Positions 1-6,127 of a stretch of 12,078 nt of DNA are shown here, piece after piece (the first letter of the stretch is position 1; each line of letters opens with the position of its first letter). The stretch covers positions 1 to 12,078 of the forward strand of contig CAJODX010000086.1 of the NCBI GenBank assembly GCA_905233295.1, in the 5' to 3' direction. The notes under the pieces are model-generated. The model made no database searches and was not told the origin of the DNA. It saw nothing but the letters and a program-made list of their open reading frames with translations. Position numbers and translations under genes: made by a program. The stretch is from an uncultured Synergistales bacterium (lineage in GTDB: Bacteria; Synergistota; Synergistia; Synergistales; Aminobacteriaceae).

Positions 1-395
1 TTTCCGTCCCCGAGTTTCAGATAATGTTTGCAAGCCGCGTCCAGAACTTCAGTTTTAAATTCGCGTGCTGATTCATAATCGGCTTTGTCGGGATTTTTTT
101 CAAAATCATATTTTGCTGAAAATTTTTTAATTTCCTCATCTGAAATCAAATTGTCTTTGACGAGTAAATCCGGACTTGTCAGCAGATAATTTCCGGCAAA
201 CGCTGATGTCGGACTGTAAGGTGAATTTCCGCAGCCCGGGTCAATCGTTGTGAGCGGCAAAACCTGCCAGATTTTCTGACCGGCATTGTGAAGAAATTCG
301 GCAAATTTAAAAGCTCCCGGTCCGAAATCTCCGATGCCGTATTTTGACGGAAGAGACGTTAAAGGCAACAAAACTCCCGCGCTTCTTTTGTTCAT
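1..395 (-). CDS. malQ: 4-alpha-glucanotransferase (GH77, amylomaltase), N-terminal part, cut by window edge
   Basis: The frame opens with ATG at 395 and stays open to the window edge, giving 131 residues of a protein that normally has about 500. The start reads MNKRSAGVLLPLTSLPSKYG, followed by GIGDFGPGA, KIWQVLPL and GNSPYSPTSAFAGN. These are the classic N-terminal signatures of GH77 amylomaltases, which transfer alpha-1,4-glucan segments between maltodextrins or glycogen in the cytoplasm. The catalytic acids lie in the missing C-terminal part and cannot be checked. A good Shine-Dalgarno (AAGGGAGA, 404-410 region) sits 8 bases upstream of ATG. The gene starts only 15 bases after the amidohydrolase-like gene stops, so the two are probably co-transcribed. 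Family assignment is secure; the activity is inferred from the family. Confidence 0.93.
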   Translation of the reverse strand, partial: MNKRSAGVLLPLTSLPSKYGIGDFGPGAFKFAEFLHNAGQKIWQVLPLTTIDPGCGNSPYSPTSAFAGNYLLTSPDLLVKDNLISDEEIKKFSAKYDFEKNPDKADYESAREFKTEVLDAACKHYLKLGDG

Positions 396-410
396 AAAAA
401 AATCTCCCTT

Positions 411-1742
411 CTATAGTGCGCCTGATTCATAGACTGCACAACCAGCCGTGAATGTTGATGTAACGTCTATCAAAGAAATTTCTTCGGGTCTGACTGAAAA
501 CGGATCCTGTTCGAGTATCACAAAGTCAGCGTCATTGCCGACCGCAAGTTCACCGCGCCTTAAATCATTTCCGCCGTTCCATGCCGCGCTCCATGTGTAA
601 ATGCTCAGAGCTTCAGCAACGCTCAGACCGTCTGAAACAAGTTTACCGATATTTTTTAACGGAGATGTAAGATTTTCTCCAGAGCCTGCCGATGCAACGA
701 TACCGTTTTGAAAAGCTTCGTGAATGAAATTTCCGTTTTTCCCCTGATTTAAGACTGCTATGCCTCCGAAATTCAAAATTTTCATTCGTTCGATGAGACT
801 GCCTTCAATGAAATTTTTTACAAGGTGGCGTGAATTTTTTCTGACTTTTTTCACGACTCTTTCAAGTGCGTTGAGACAGGATTTATTGTTGTCGCTGATG
901 ACCTGACAGCCGGAAAGATGCGCCGAGTAAATCATATTTTTCTGTTCCTGCTGGTCAAGTTCGCTTTTGATTAAAATTCCTCCGATTTTGCAGAACGGAA
1001 GCCCATCGCCTGTGCGGAGACCTGAAGCAAGAAATTCGTTCAATGAATTTACGTTCTGAAATCCGAAACTGCATCTTAATCTGAAATTAAGGGAATCATA
1101 AATTTCATCGCTGAGAACATTCCATATCTCTGAATTTTCCGGTTCGTAAAACTCCGCCCATATTTCGGAAATTCCTAAAGCTCCGGCTTTCGGCGAATAA
1201 TTTTTAAATAAAAATTTAATTTCGTCCGGCTTCAGTTTCGGAAGATGCTGTGAAAATTCTTCGGGTTCAACGCTGTCCTGCGGCATATTGAGTTCGTTCA
1301 TGGCTGCAGAGTTCAGTATTATGTGAGTGTTCCCTGCGTCAATCACAGCACAGGGCTTCGACGCTACAATCTCTTCAATGTCATCACGAGATACCGCGAC
1401 ATCGTCCGAAAGATTTTCGGCAATGTACCAGCCGCGCAACGGATTTTGTTTCGCCTGAAAATACGCCGCCAGAGAATCTTTAAATTCTTTTGCTGAATGA
1501 ACGCCGGAAAGATTCAAACGCTCCTGACGTTCAGCCCACGATAAAAAATTAACGCCGGTGTCGCAAAACGCAGGCAAAACCGTCCGTCCGTGAAGGTCAA
1601 TAAGCCTGCCGCTGAAACTTCCCGAGTCATCATCTATTGAAACTATCCGTCCGTCTTCAAACGTTAAATTTGAAGCTGTTCCGGAACGTGTATGTATTTT
1701 GCCGTTTATTAATGAAATTTTTTCCTGTCGGGTCTGATTCAA
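411..1742 (-). CDS. Amidohydrolase-superfamily (YtcJ-like) protein lacking its metal ligands; probable pseudoenzyme
   Basis: The 443-residue protein has the layout of YtcJ/NfdA-type amidohydrolases. The N-terminal small beta domain reads LINGKIHT (11-18), then IDLHGRTVLPAF (48-59). The C-terminus reads LSVAEALSIYTWSAAW (373-388) and RRGELAVGNDADFVILEQDP (395-414). The active-site positions do not match. The usual DSHVH motif is DTGVN (61-65), losing both histidines. The HAIGD region is VISDNNK (281-287). The RIEHA histidine is Asn310, and the Asp of GSD is Gly355. The protein is also shorter than typical members (about 530). Hydrolase activity is therefore doubtful, though the frame is intact and clearly maintained. 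The TTG start is forced because an in-frame TGA lies one codon upstream (1746-1748). A purine-rich AAAGGGGG lies about 13 bases upstream. It sits between yjfB and malQ in a likely operon. The substrate or partner is unknown. Confidence 0.82.
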   Translation of the reverse strand: MNQTRQEKISLINGKIHTRSGTASNLTFEDGRIVSIDDDSGSFSGRLIDLHGRTVLPAFCDTGVNFLSWAERQERLNLSGVHSAKEFKDSLAAYFQAKQNPLRGWYIAENLSDDVAVSRDDIEEIVASKPCAVIDAGNTHIILNSAAMNELNMPQDSVEPEEFSQHLPKLKPDEIKFLFKNYSPKAGALGISEIWAEFYEPENSEIWNVLSDEIYDSLNFRLRCSFGFQNVNSLNEFLASGLRTGDGLPFCKIGGILIKSELDQQEQKNMIYSAHLSGCQVISDNNKSCLNALERVVKKVRKNSRHLVKNFIEGSLIERMKILNFGGIAVLNQGKNGNFIHEAFQNGIVASAGSGENLTSPLKNIGKLVSDGLSVAEALSIYTWSAAWNGGNDLRRGELAVGNDADFVILEQDPFSVRPEEISLIDVTSTFTAGCAVYESGAL

Positions 1743-1764
1743 TTTTCAAGAGCCGCCCCCTTTT

Positions 1765-1803
1765 TTATATTAACAGGAGTTCAGGAAGCAAAAAATTTTT
1801 CAT
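1765..1803 (-). CDS. Possible 12-codon leader peptide between yjfB and the amidohydrolase-like gene
   Basis: ATG at 1803 is preceded at 8 bases by a perfect AGGAGG (1812-1817), the best ribosome binding site in this area. It opens a frame reading MKNFLLPELLLI and stopping with TAA at 1765-1767. It starts 22 bases after the yjfB stop and ends 22 bases before the TTG of the amidohydrolase-like gene. Five of twelve residues are leucine. Its ribosome binding site lies inside a hairpin stem (see 1774-1818). It could be a translated leader that sets downstream expression, or a chance ORF; length alone gives no statistical support. Confidence 0.3.
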   Translation of the reverse strand: MKNFLLPELLLI

Positions 1804-1818
1804 CTTCCCTGCCTCCTG
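1774..1818 (-). promoter_or_regulatory. Imperfect intercistronic hairpin masking an AGGAGG ribosome binding site
   Basis: CAGGAG (1774-1779) pairs with CTCCTG (1813-1818). Inside it, CAGGAAG pairs with CTTCCCTG with one bulged base, leaving a loop of about 15 AT-rich bases. No U-run follows on either strand, so it does not look like an intrinsic terminator. On the minus-strand transcript the stem covers the AGGAGG of the small leader frame. It lies just after the yjfB stop, so it may act as an mRNA processing or stability element or as a translation switch. The pairing is seen; the role is inferred. Confidence 0.4.
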
Positions 1819-1825
1819 AGTAAAA

Positions 1826-2086
1826 TTAAAATGTTTTGCTGAAATTCTGACCGATTCCGAAAATCTGCAATGACGTTTCCATCATTTCATTCTGCTCTTT
1901 GACGAGCCATGCTCCGAGTGCCATTCCGACTTTAGCCTGAGCTAAATCCATCGAAGCCTCAGCAACTGTCATCGGGTCTGCACCGCTCTCAGCAATTTTT
2001 GTACTCGCAGCGCCGGCAGTGTTCAGAGAATTTTGCATCATCGCCATTCCGTTCTGACCGAGCGTATTATTGTTTAAGCTGATCAT
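1826..2086 (-). CDS. yjfB: YjfB-family putative motility protein
   Basis: This small protein (86 residues from ATG 2086) has no membrane segment and no cysteine. It is rich in Met, Ala, Gln and Asn, with alanine-rich amphipathic stretches (TVAEASMDLAQAKVGMALGAWLVKEQ). This composition and length match the YjfB family, named after the Bacillus subtilis gene and annotated as putative motility protein; the molecular function is unknown. No flagellar or chemotaxis gene is near. An AAAGGAAGG stretch serves either ATG 2086 (10-base gap) or an in-frame TTG at 2092 (4-base gap, adding MK). I chose ATG because family members begin directly with Met plus a short hydrophobic stretch. It is divergent from the TM1266-family gene and heads the minus-strand run leading to malQ. 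Confidence 0.75.
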   Translation of the reverse strand: MISLNNNTLGQNGMAMMQNSLNTAGAASTKIAESGADPMTVAEASMDLAQAKVGMALGAWLVKEQNEMMETSLQIFGIGQNFSKTF

Positions 2087-2120
2087 TTTCAATCGACCTT
2101 CCTTTCTTAGAACTGAGAAT

Positions 2121-2130
2121 ATTATATAAT
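2121..2130. promoter_or_regulatory. Palindromic -10 element shared by divergent yjfB and TM1266-family genes
   Basis: ATTATATAAT is its own reverse complement and holds a consensus TATAAT on each strand (2125-2130 on plus, 2126-2121 on minus). It is placed about 40-45 bases from the start codons of the genes on either side. No convincing -35 box is seen at the right spacing on either strand; a TTGAAA on the minus strand is only 13 bases away. This is a candidate overlapping divergent promoter in which polymerase can bind in only one direction at a time. Confidence 0.45.
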
Positions 2131-2173
2131 ATGAAAAATTTTCAAAATAATTTTCGGAGGTTTTGATTTCAAA

Positions 2174-2422
2174 ATGGAAAATGAAACCCGCGTTGCAGTA
2201 ATGAGCATCATCGTTGAAAATATCGCTTCAGTCGAAACCCTCAACAACACTCTTCACGAATACCGCGATTTTATTATCGGACGCATGGGCATTCCCTATC
2301 ATCAGAAAAAAATCAATATCATAAGCATTGCCCTTGATGCTCCTCAGGACGTAATCTCGGCTCTGTCAGGACGTGTCGGAAATCTTGAAGGCGTGAACGT
2401 AAAAACAACTTTTTCAAAGTAA
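2174..2422 (+). CDS. TM1266-family putative iron-only hydrogenase system regulator
   Basis: The 82-residue protein has the family signature spread along its length: VAVMSIIVE (7-15), LHEYRDFIIGRMGIPY (about 27-42), INIISIALDAP (about 47-57) and DVISALSGRVG with a C-terminal VKTTFSK. Members are small ferredoxin-like (ACT/NikR-like) proteins usually found beside the [FeFe]-hydrogenase maturation genes hydE, hydF and hydG; their proposed regulatory role is not firmly proven. No hydrogenase or maturase gene is in this window, so it stands alone here. ATG 2174 is preceded by CGGAGG ending at 2160, a rather long 13-base gap, and no better in-frame start exists. It is divergent from yjfB and ends at a hairpin terminator. 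Confidence 0.9.
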   Translation: MENETRVAVMSIIVENIASVETLNNTLHEYRDFIIGRMGIPYHQKKINIISIALDAPQDVISALSGRVGNLEGVNVKTTFSK

Positions 2423-2475
2423 AAAAAATGCGCCGGGAGTTTTTGTTCTCCTGACGCAAATATTTTTTCTTTTTT
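2421..2475. terminator. Bidirectional intrinsic terminator between convergent genes
   Basis: An 11-base arm at 2429-2439 (TGCGCCGGGAG) pairs with 2448-2458 (CTCCTGACGCA), with one mismatch and one G-U pair around an 8-base loop. A T-rich tract follows on the plus strand (2461-2475). A run of eight A before the stem (2421-2428) provides the U-tract for the minus strand. It can thus end the TM1266-family transcript and the nagE transcript arriving from the other side. Confidence 0.85.
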
Positions 2476-3928
2476 AAGCTTCGGCTTCGGCAAGCTTTAT
2501 CAGCTCATCGAAAACAAACTGAACTTTCGTGCCTATTACAATCTGAATATTTTCCTTTGAAGGTCTTACAATGCCGAGAACTCCCGGAACATTGATTTTC
2601 TGTTCGTTGACTTTTGCCGGATCGTTCACTGTGATACGAAGTCTTGTTGCGCAATAGTTGATGTCCTTGAGATTCTCAAAGCCGCCAAGTCCGTTTAAGA
2701 CAGCGCGTGCAGTGTCAGTGTAGCTGCTCTGTGTTTCGGAAGCCGTTTTCTTTTCTTTTTTGACAATGTGCGACGTTCCGCGCCCCGGAGTTTTGAGATT
2801 AAATTTCTCAATCGCGAGTTTGAATGTGAAATAATACACCGCGGCAAAGCCAAGCCCGATTGGAATTATCAAAATAGGATTGACCGCAAGCGGGGCTTTG
2901 AAACTTAATATCCAGTCAACAAGTCCTGCGCTGAAATTAAATCCGCATCTAACAGGAAGATACGCGCATAACGCCATTGAAGCTCCCGTTAAAACAGCGT
3001 GAAGAACATACAGACCGGGCGCAAGGAACATAAATGAAAATTCCAGAGGCTCGGTGATGCCCGTGAAGAATGATGCAAACGCACCCGCAAGCAAAAGACT
3101 CGCCGCGACGTTTTTCTTGTCGGGATCAGCCGCTCTGAACATCGCGTAAGCTCCTGCTGTAAGTCCGAACATCATTACAGGGAAAAATCCTGTCATATAC
3201 ATTCCTGTTACGCCTAACGTTCCTGAACCGTCCCAAAATGTTCCAAGGTCATTGATCCCGGCAGTATCAAACCAGAAAACGGCGTTAAGCGCGTGATGAA
3301 GTCCAAGAGGAATCAAGAGCCTGTTAAACATTCCGTAAAGTCCTGCTCCGACAGGTCCCATATCGGTCATGGAAATTCCGAATTTCACAAGCGAACCGTA
3401 GAAGAAAGGCCAGACATAATATAAAACCACTGAGACTGCTATCGAAGCAAATCCCGTAACGATTGCTACACATCTTTTGCCGCTGAAAAATGCCAAAGCC
3501 TCAGGAAGCTCTGTGCGTTTAAATTTATTGAAACAGCTTGCTCCGATGATACCAGCTAAAATTCCGATAAAAGCATTTTGAATTTTCCCGAATGCCGCGG
3601 GTATCTTTGTAACGTCAACGCCCTGATACATAGCTACCGCGTTAGGCGATAAAAGATTCGTTATCATCAACCACGATACAAGACCTGCGAGTGCTGAGGT
3701 TCCGTCCTGCTCATCCGCCATTCCGATAGCAACACCGAGAGCGAACAGCAAGGGGATCTGATCAATGATTGCAGCGGCGGCTTTGATACAGAATGCTGCG
3801 ATTATGTTGTTTGTTCCCCAGCCTACAGGGTCTATCCAGTAGCCTATGCCGTACAGAATACCTGCAATAGGAAGACATGCAACCGGAAGCATTAAAGATC
3901 TTCCGATTTTTTGAAGATACTTCATCAT
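2474..3928 (-). CDS. nagE: PTS N-acetylglucosamine-type transporter, EIIC-EIIB fusion
   Basis: This is a 484-residue inner-membrane sugar permease. The EIIC domain (about 1-385) has the glucose/GlcNAc-family signatures IPLGLHHALNAVFWFD (206-221), TGFFPVMMFGL (246-256) and GITEPLEF (290-297). The passage from LHHALN through WFDTAGIND to GMYMTGFFPVMMFG is closest to NagE among the members I know. EIIB (about 405-484) carries the phosphorylated cysteine Cys426 in INYCATRLR. There is no EIIA domain, so phosphate must come from a separate EIIA protein. Uptake is coupled to phosphorylation, giving GlcNAc-6-phosphate. ATG 3928 follows AGGGGGA at 10 bases; a second ATG is the next codon. No nagA/nagB genes are adjacent, so the substrate rests on sequence family alone. 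Confidence 0.9.
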   Translation of the reverse strand: MMKYLQKIGRSLMLPVACLPIAGILYGIGYWIDPVGWGTNNIIAAFCIKAAAAIIDQIPLLFALGVAIGMADEQDGTSALAGLVSWLMITNLLSPNAVAMYQGVDVTKIPAAFGKIQNAFIGILAGIIGASCFNKFKRTELPEALAFFSGKRCVAIVTGFASIAVSVVLYYVWPFFYGSLVKFGISMTDMGPVGAGLYGMFNRLLIPLGLHHALNAVFWFDTAGINDLGTFWDGSGTLGVTGMYMTGFFPVMMFGLTAGAYAMFRAADPDKKNVAASLLLAGAFASFFTGITEPLEFSFMFLAPGLYVLHAVLTGASMALCAYLPVRCGFNFSAGLVDWILSFKAPLAVNPILIIPIGLGFAAVYYFTFKLAIEKFNLKTPGRGTSHIVKKEKKTASETQSSYTDTARAVLNGLGGFENLKDINYCATRLRITVNDPAKVNEQKINVPGVLGIVRPSKENIQIVIGTKVQFVFDELIKLAEAEA

Positions 3929-3962
3929 AATAAAAAAATCCCCCTTAAAATTTTTCTTCAGT

Positions 3963-3970
3963 ATTATACT
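3963..3970. promoter_or_regulatory. Overlapping divergent -10 boxes for nagE and the racemase gene
   Basis: ATTATACT holds TATAAT on the minus strand (3968-3963), about 35 bases before the nagE start. It also holds TATACT on the plus strand (3965-3970), about 60 bases before the racemase start. The -35 regions are weak on both strands (for example AACTTA at 3991-3986 on minus). Position and consensus match make the nagE direction the better candidate. Confidence 0.45.
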
Positions 3971-4030
3971 ATCTAAAATAAAAGCTAAGTTTCTGAATGA
4001 TTTTTAATTTCGTGAAAGGAGTTTTTTAAT

Positions 4031-4735
4031 ATGCTGACACGTCCTGAAAAAGTTCTCGGAGTTCTCGGCGGAATGGGTCCCGCAGCCTGTGCTGAATTTT
4101 TGAAAATTTTAGCGCGCGATGCTCCGGCGAAAAATGATTCGCAGCACCCGAAAATTATAATGCTCTCAGATCCCGACACACCTGACCGCAGCGATGGGCT
4201 TATGGGTACAGGTCCTGATCCATTACCTGTGATACGAAAAAATTTGCTGCAACTCGCTGAATGGGGTGCGGACGTTCTCGCAGTACCGTGCAACACGGCG
4301 CATTATTTCATTGACAGATTCCGCGATGAAATTCCTGTGCCGCTCGTTCATATTGTCGATGTTACCGTTGAAGCCGCAAAAGAGCTGAGCAAAGGAAACT
4401 GTTCGTGGCTGCTTGCGACTGACGGAACACAAAAAAGTCTGATTTATCCTTCATGCGCTGAAAAAAAACATTTTCATTTTCTGAAACCTTCCGAAGAACA
4501 GCAGAATAAAATTCAGTCCTGCATTCGTTACGTAAAGTCAGGAGATTTAAAGACCGCTGGCGAAATCATGCGCGATGTTGCCAATGAACTCTGGAGTGAG
4601 CGTGATGTTCCTGTTACGATGGGCTGTACAGAGTTGCCTTTGGCTTACGAAGCTTCCGGCTTGCCTGCTGAGCGTCAGGTTTCAAGTCTTAAAGCTTTGA
4701 GCGATGCCTGCATAAAAATTCTGTACGAAATCTAA
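4031..4735 (+). CDS. Aspartate/glutamate racemase-family protein
   Basis: The 234-residue cytoplasmic protein matches PLP-independent amino-acid racemases of the aspartate racemase type. It opens with VLGVLGGMGPAA (8-19) and has GTGPDPLP (59-66). The two catalytic cysteines are present: Cys87 in VPCNTAH and Cys199 in MGCTELPL. These act as the two-base pair that removes and returns the alpha proton. It also contains VHIVDVTVEA (106-115) and LLATDGTQKS (127-136), both standard for the family. Length is normal. Substrate could be Asp, Glu or a broader set, as in YgeA-like enzymes; sequence alone does not decide. ATG 4031 follows AAAGGAG at a good distance. It is divergent from nagE and co-oriented with the Wzz-like gene 68 bases downstream. 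Confidence 0.88.
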   Translation: MLTRPEKVLGVLGGMGPAACAEFLKILARDAPAKNDSQHPKIIMLSDPDTPDRSDGLMGTGPDPLPVIRKNLLQLAEWGADVLAVPCNTAHYFIDRFRDEIPVPLVHIVDVTVEAAKELSKGNCSWLLATDGTQKSLIYPSCAEKKHFHFLKPSEEQQNKIQSCIRYVKSGDLKTAGEIMRDVANELWSERDVPVTMGCTELPLAYEASGLPAERQVSSLKALSDACIKILYEI

Positions 4736-4776
4736 AATTTTTTTAACTGAATCACGTGTTATTATTAAAAAAATTT
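4735..4776. repeat. Perfect 12-base AT inverted repeat flanking a CACGTG core
   Basis: AAATTTTTTTAA at 4735-4746 is exactly repeated in inverted form at 4765-4776, separated by 18 bases that contain the palindrome CACGTG (4753-4758). It begins at the stop codon of the racemase gene. It may be a weak terminator or a protein-binding site near the promoter of the Wzz-like gene; base composition also makes chance possible. Confidence 0.45.
4757..4765 (+). promoter_or_regulatory. Candidate extended -10 promoter for the Wzz-like gene
   Basis: TGTTATTAT fits the extended -10 form TGnTATnnT with one deviation from TATAAT, 38 bases before the next start codon. No -35 box is clear. It overlaps the right half of the inverted repeat, so a factor bound there would interfere with it. 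Confidence 0.3.
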
Positions 4777-4803
4777 AATTGTGAAAGGATTGAAATTTGA
4801 TAT

Positions 4804-6054
4804 ATGCCGGAAGAAAATAATTTGCCGCAGCCCCAACAGCCACAGTATATATACGTTCGGTCTCCGGGCTATCAGTACGAAGAAGAAGCGGAAATAGATT
4901 TAGTTGAACTCTTCACAATTTTTCTCTGCACGTTTCTCGGTACGGTTCTCGCGCTTGCATATGCCTTCTCTCTGCCGTTCATATACAAGGCTGAATCGAA
5001 AATTATTCCAAAGGAAGGTTCCGGCGGCGGCGGAAGACTTGCAGGACTTGTTGCGCAGTACGGAGGACTTGCCAGCATGATGGGAATTTCCGTTCCTGAA
5101 GGCGCGGGCGGTACAGGCGCGGTGATGATTGACATTTTAAAGAGCAACACAGTCGTTGACGCGATAATAGACCGTTTCAACTTAATGGACGAAAACGGAT
5201 TTGAATATCGGAAATTTGCGCGTGAAGCAATTCTGTCGAATTTTGAAGCCGATACAGACACAAAAGGAGGCAGCGGTATTATCACGCTCGCATACTCTGA
5301 TGAAAGTCCGCAGCGTGCCGCTGACATTGTGAACGCATTCATTGAGGAACTTCAGAAAAAAATGACGGAAATGTCGTTACAGACATCAAAACAACGGCGT
5401 GAATTTTACGAATCACAGCTGTTTGAAGTCCAGCAGGAACTCGCGAACGCTGAAGACGCTCTGATGAAATATCAGCAGTCCAGCGGTGTTATCGTTCTTG
5501 AAGAACAGGCAAAAAAATTAATCGAGGCTATTGCACAGCTCAGGGCACAGATAGCGGCAAAAAATGTTGAAATTTCATCTTTGAAAACTTACACACGCCG
5601 TGATAATCCGCGGCTTAAACTCGCTCAGTCTCAGCTTGAAGCCATGCAGAACGAACTCAGACGGCTCGAAGAAGAACAGCGGCTCACGGGGGCGAGAACG
5701 TCATCGGGCGATATTAACATTGCAGTCGGAGAAATTCCTGAACTCGGAGTCGAATATCAGCGTTACATGAGAGCGTTGAAAGTCGCGGGGGCAAAATATG
5801 ATTTTATGTTAGGTCAGTACGAATCGGCAAGGCTCGGAGAAGTTTCGGACTTTCCTGTCATTTCCGTCATTGATCCTGCACTGCCGCCTGACTACAAAGA
5901 CAAACCCAAACGCGGAAGGATAACGATCATGGGAATGTTCATCGGAGGATTTTTGCCGACAGCGTGGTACGTTGGAAAATTCATGCTCGGCGAAATGAAA
6001 AAATCGCGCAAAAAAGATGACGAAGACGAAGACGATGACGACTACGACTTTTAA
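4804..6054 (+). CDS. Wzz/GumC-like polysaccharide chain-length (co-polymerase) protein, no kinase domain
   Basis: The 416-residue protein has the two-helix Wzz layout. A Pro/Gln/Tyr-rich cytoplasmic N-terminus (1-30) leads into TM1 (about 35-60), then the Wzz N-terminal region with KAESKIIP (62-69). A long periplasmic coiled coil spans about 195-295, and the GNVR-type segment IPELGVEYQRYMRALKVAGA is at 311-330. A proline-rich hinge DPALPPDYKDKPKR (357-370) precedes TM2 (about 373-395). Such proteins set chain length of O-antigen, capsule or exopolysaccharide with a Wzy polymerase. The tyrosine-kinase domain of some relatives is absent. A glycine-rich stretch follows TM1 (72-107). The C-terminus after TM2 is basic, then almost all Asp/Glu (405-414). 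No glycosyltransferase, Wzx or Wzy gene is in the window. ATG 4804 is the only possible start nearby, since TGA lies two codons upstream; GAAAGGA is 14 bases away. Confidence 0.85.
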   Translation: MPEENNLPQPQQPQYIYVRSPGYQYEEEAEIDLVELFTIFLCTFLGTVLALAYAFSLPFIYKAESKIIPKEGSGGGGRLAGLVAQYGGLASMMGISVPEGAGGTGAVMIDILKSNTVVDAIIDRFNLMDENGFEYRKFAREAILSNFEADTDTKGGSGIITLAYSDESPQRAADIVNAFIEELQKKMTEMSLQTSKQRREFYESQLFEVQQELANAEDALMKYQQSSGVIVLEEQAKKLIEAIAQLRAQIAAKNVEISSLKTYTRRDNPRLKLAQSQLEAMQNELRRLEEEQRLTGARTSSGDINIAVGEIPELGVEYQRYMRALKVAGAKYDFMLGQYESARLGEVSDFPVISVIDPALPPDYKDKPKRGRITIMGMFIGGFLPTAWYVGKFMLGEMKKSRKKDDEDEDDDDYDF

Positions 6055-6091
6055 CGCGCGTTGAGAAAAAAATTTTTCAGCTTCGTTGCTC

Positions 6092-6100
6092 TGTTATAAT
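6092..6100 (+). promoter_or_regulatory. Extended -10 promoter of the DUF362 gene
   Basis: TGTTATAAT is a perfect extended -10 (TGnTATAAT). The -35 region is only T-rich (6073-6078), as is usual for this promoter class. Transcription would begin near 6106, giving a leader of about 20 bases with GGAG (6113-6116) before ATG 6128. This rules out the upstream in-frame TTG at 6086 as the start for transcripts from this promoter. Confidence 0.65.
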
Positions 6101-6127
6101 TCCCGGAGAAACGGAGCTGATTTTTTT

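Noticed and set aside
1637..1819. 60-residue open frame on the plus strand over the start of the amidohydrolase-like gene
   Set aside because: It is antisense to a well-supported gene, has no ribosome binding site or family signature, and its composition follows from the opposite frame.
4872..5342. 156-residue open frame on the minus strand inside the Wzz-like gene
   Set aside because: It is antisense to clear Wzz signatures (TM1 and periplasmic region); the proline/serine-rich translation is the usual shadow of such sequence.
6053..6062. AACGCGCGTT palindrome right after the Wzz-like stop codon, followed by an A-run
   Set aside because: The palindrome leaves no loop and is followed by A rather than T on the plus strand, so it is not a usable terminator for the upstream gene.
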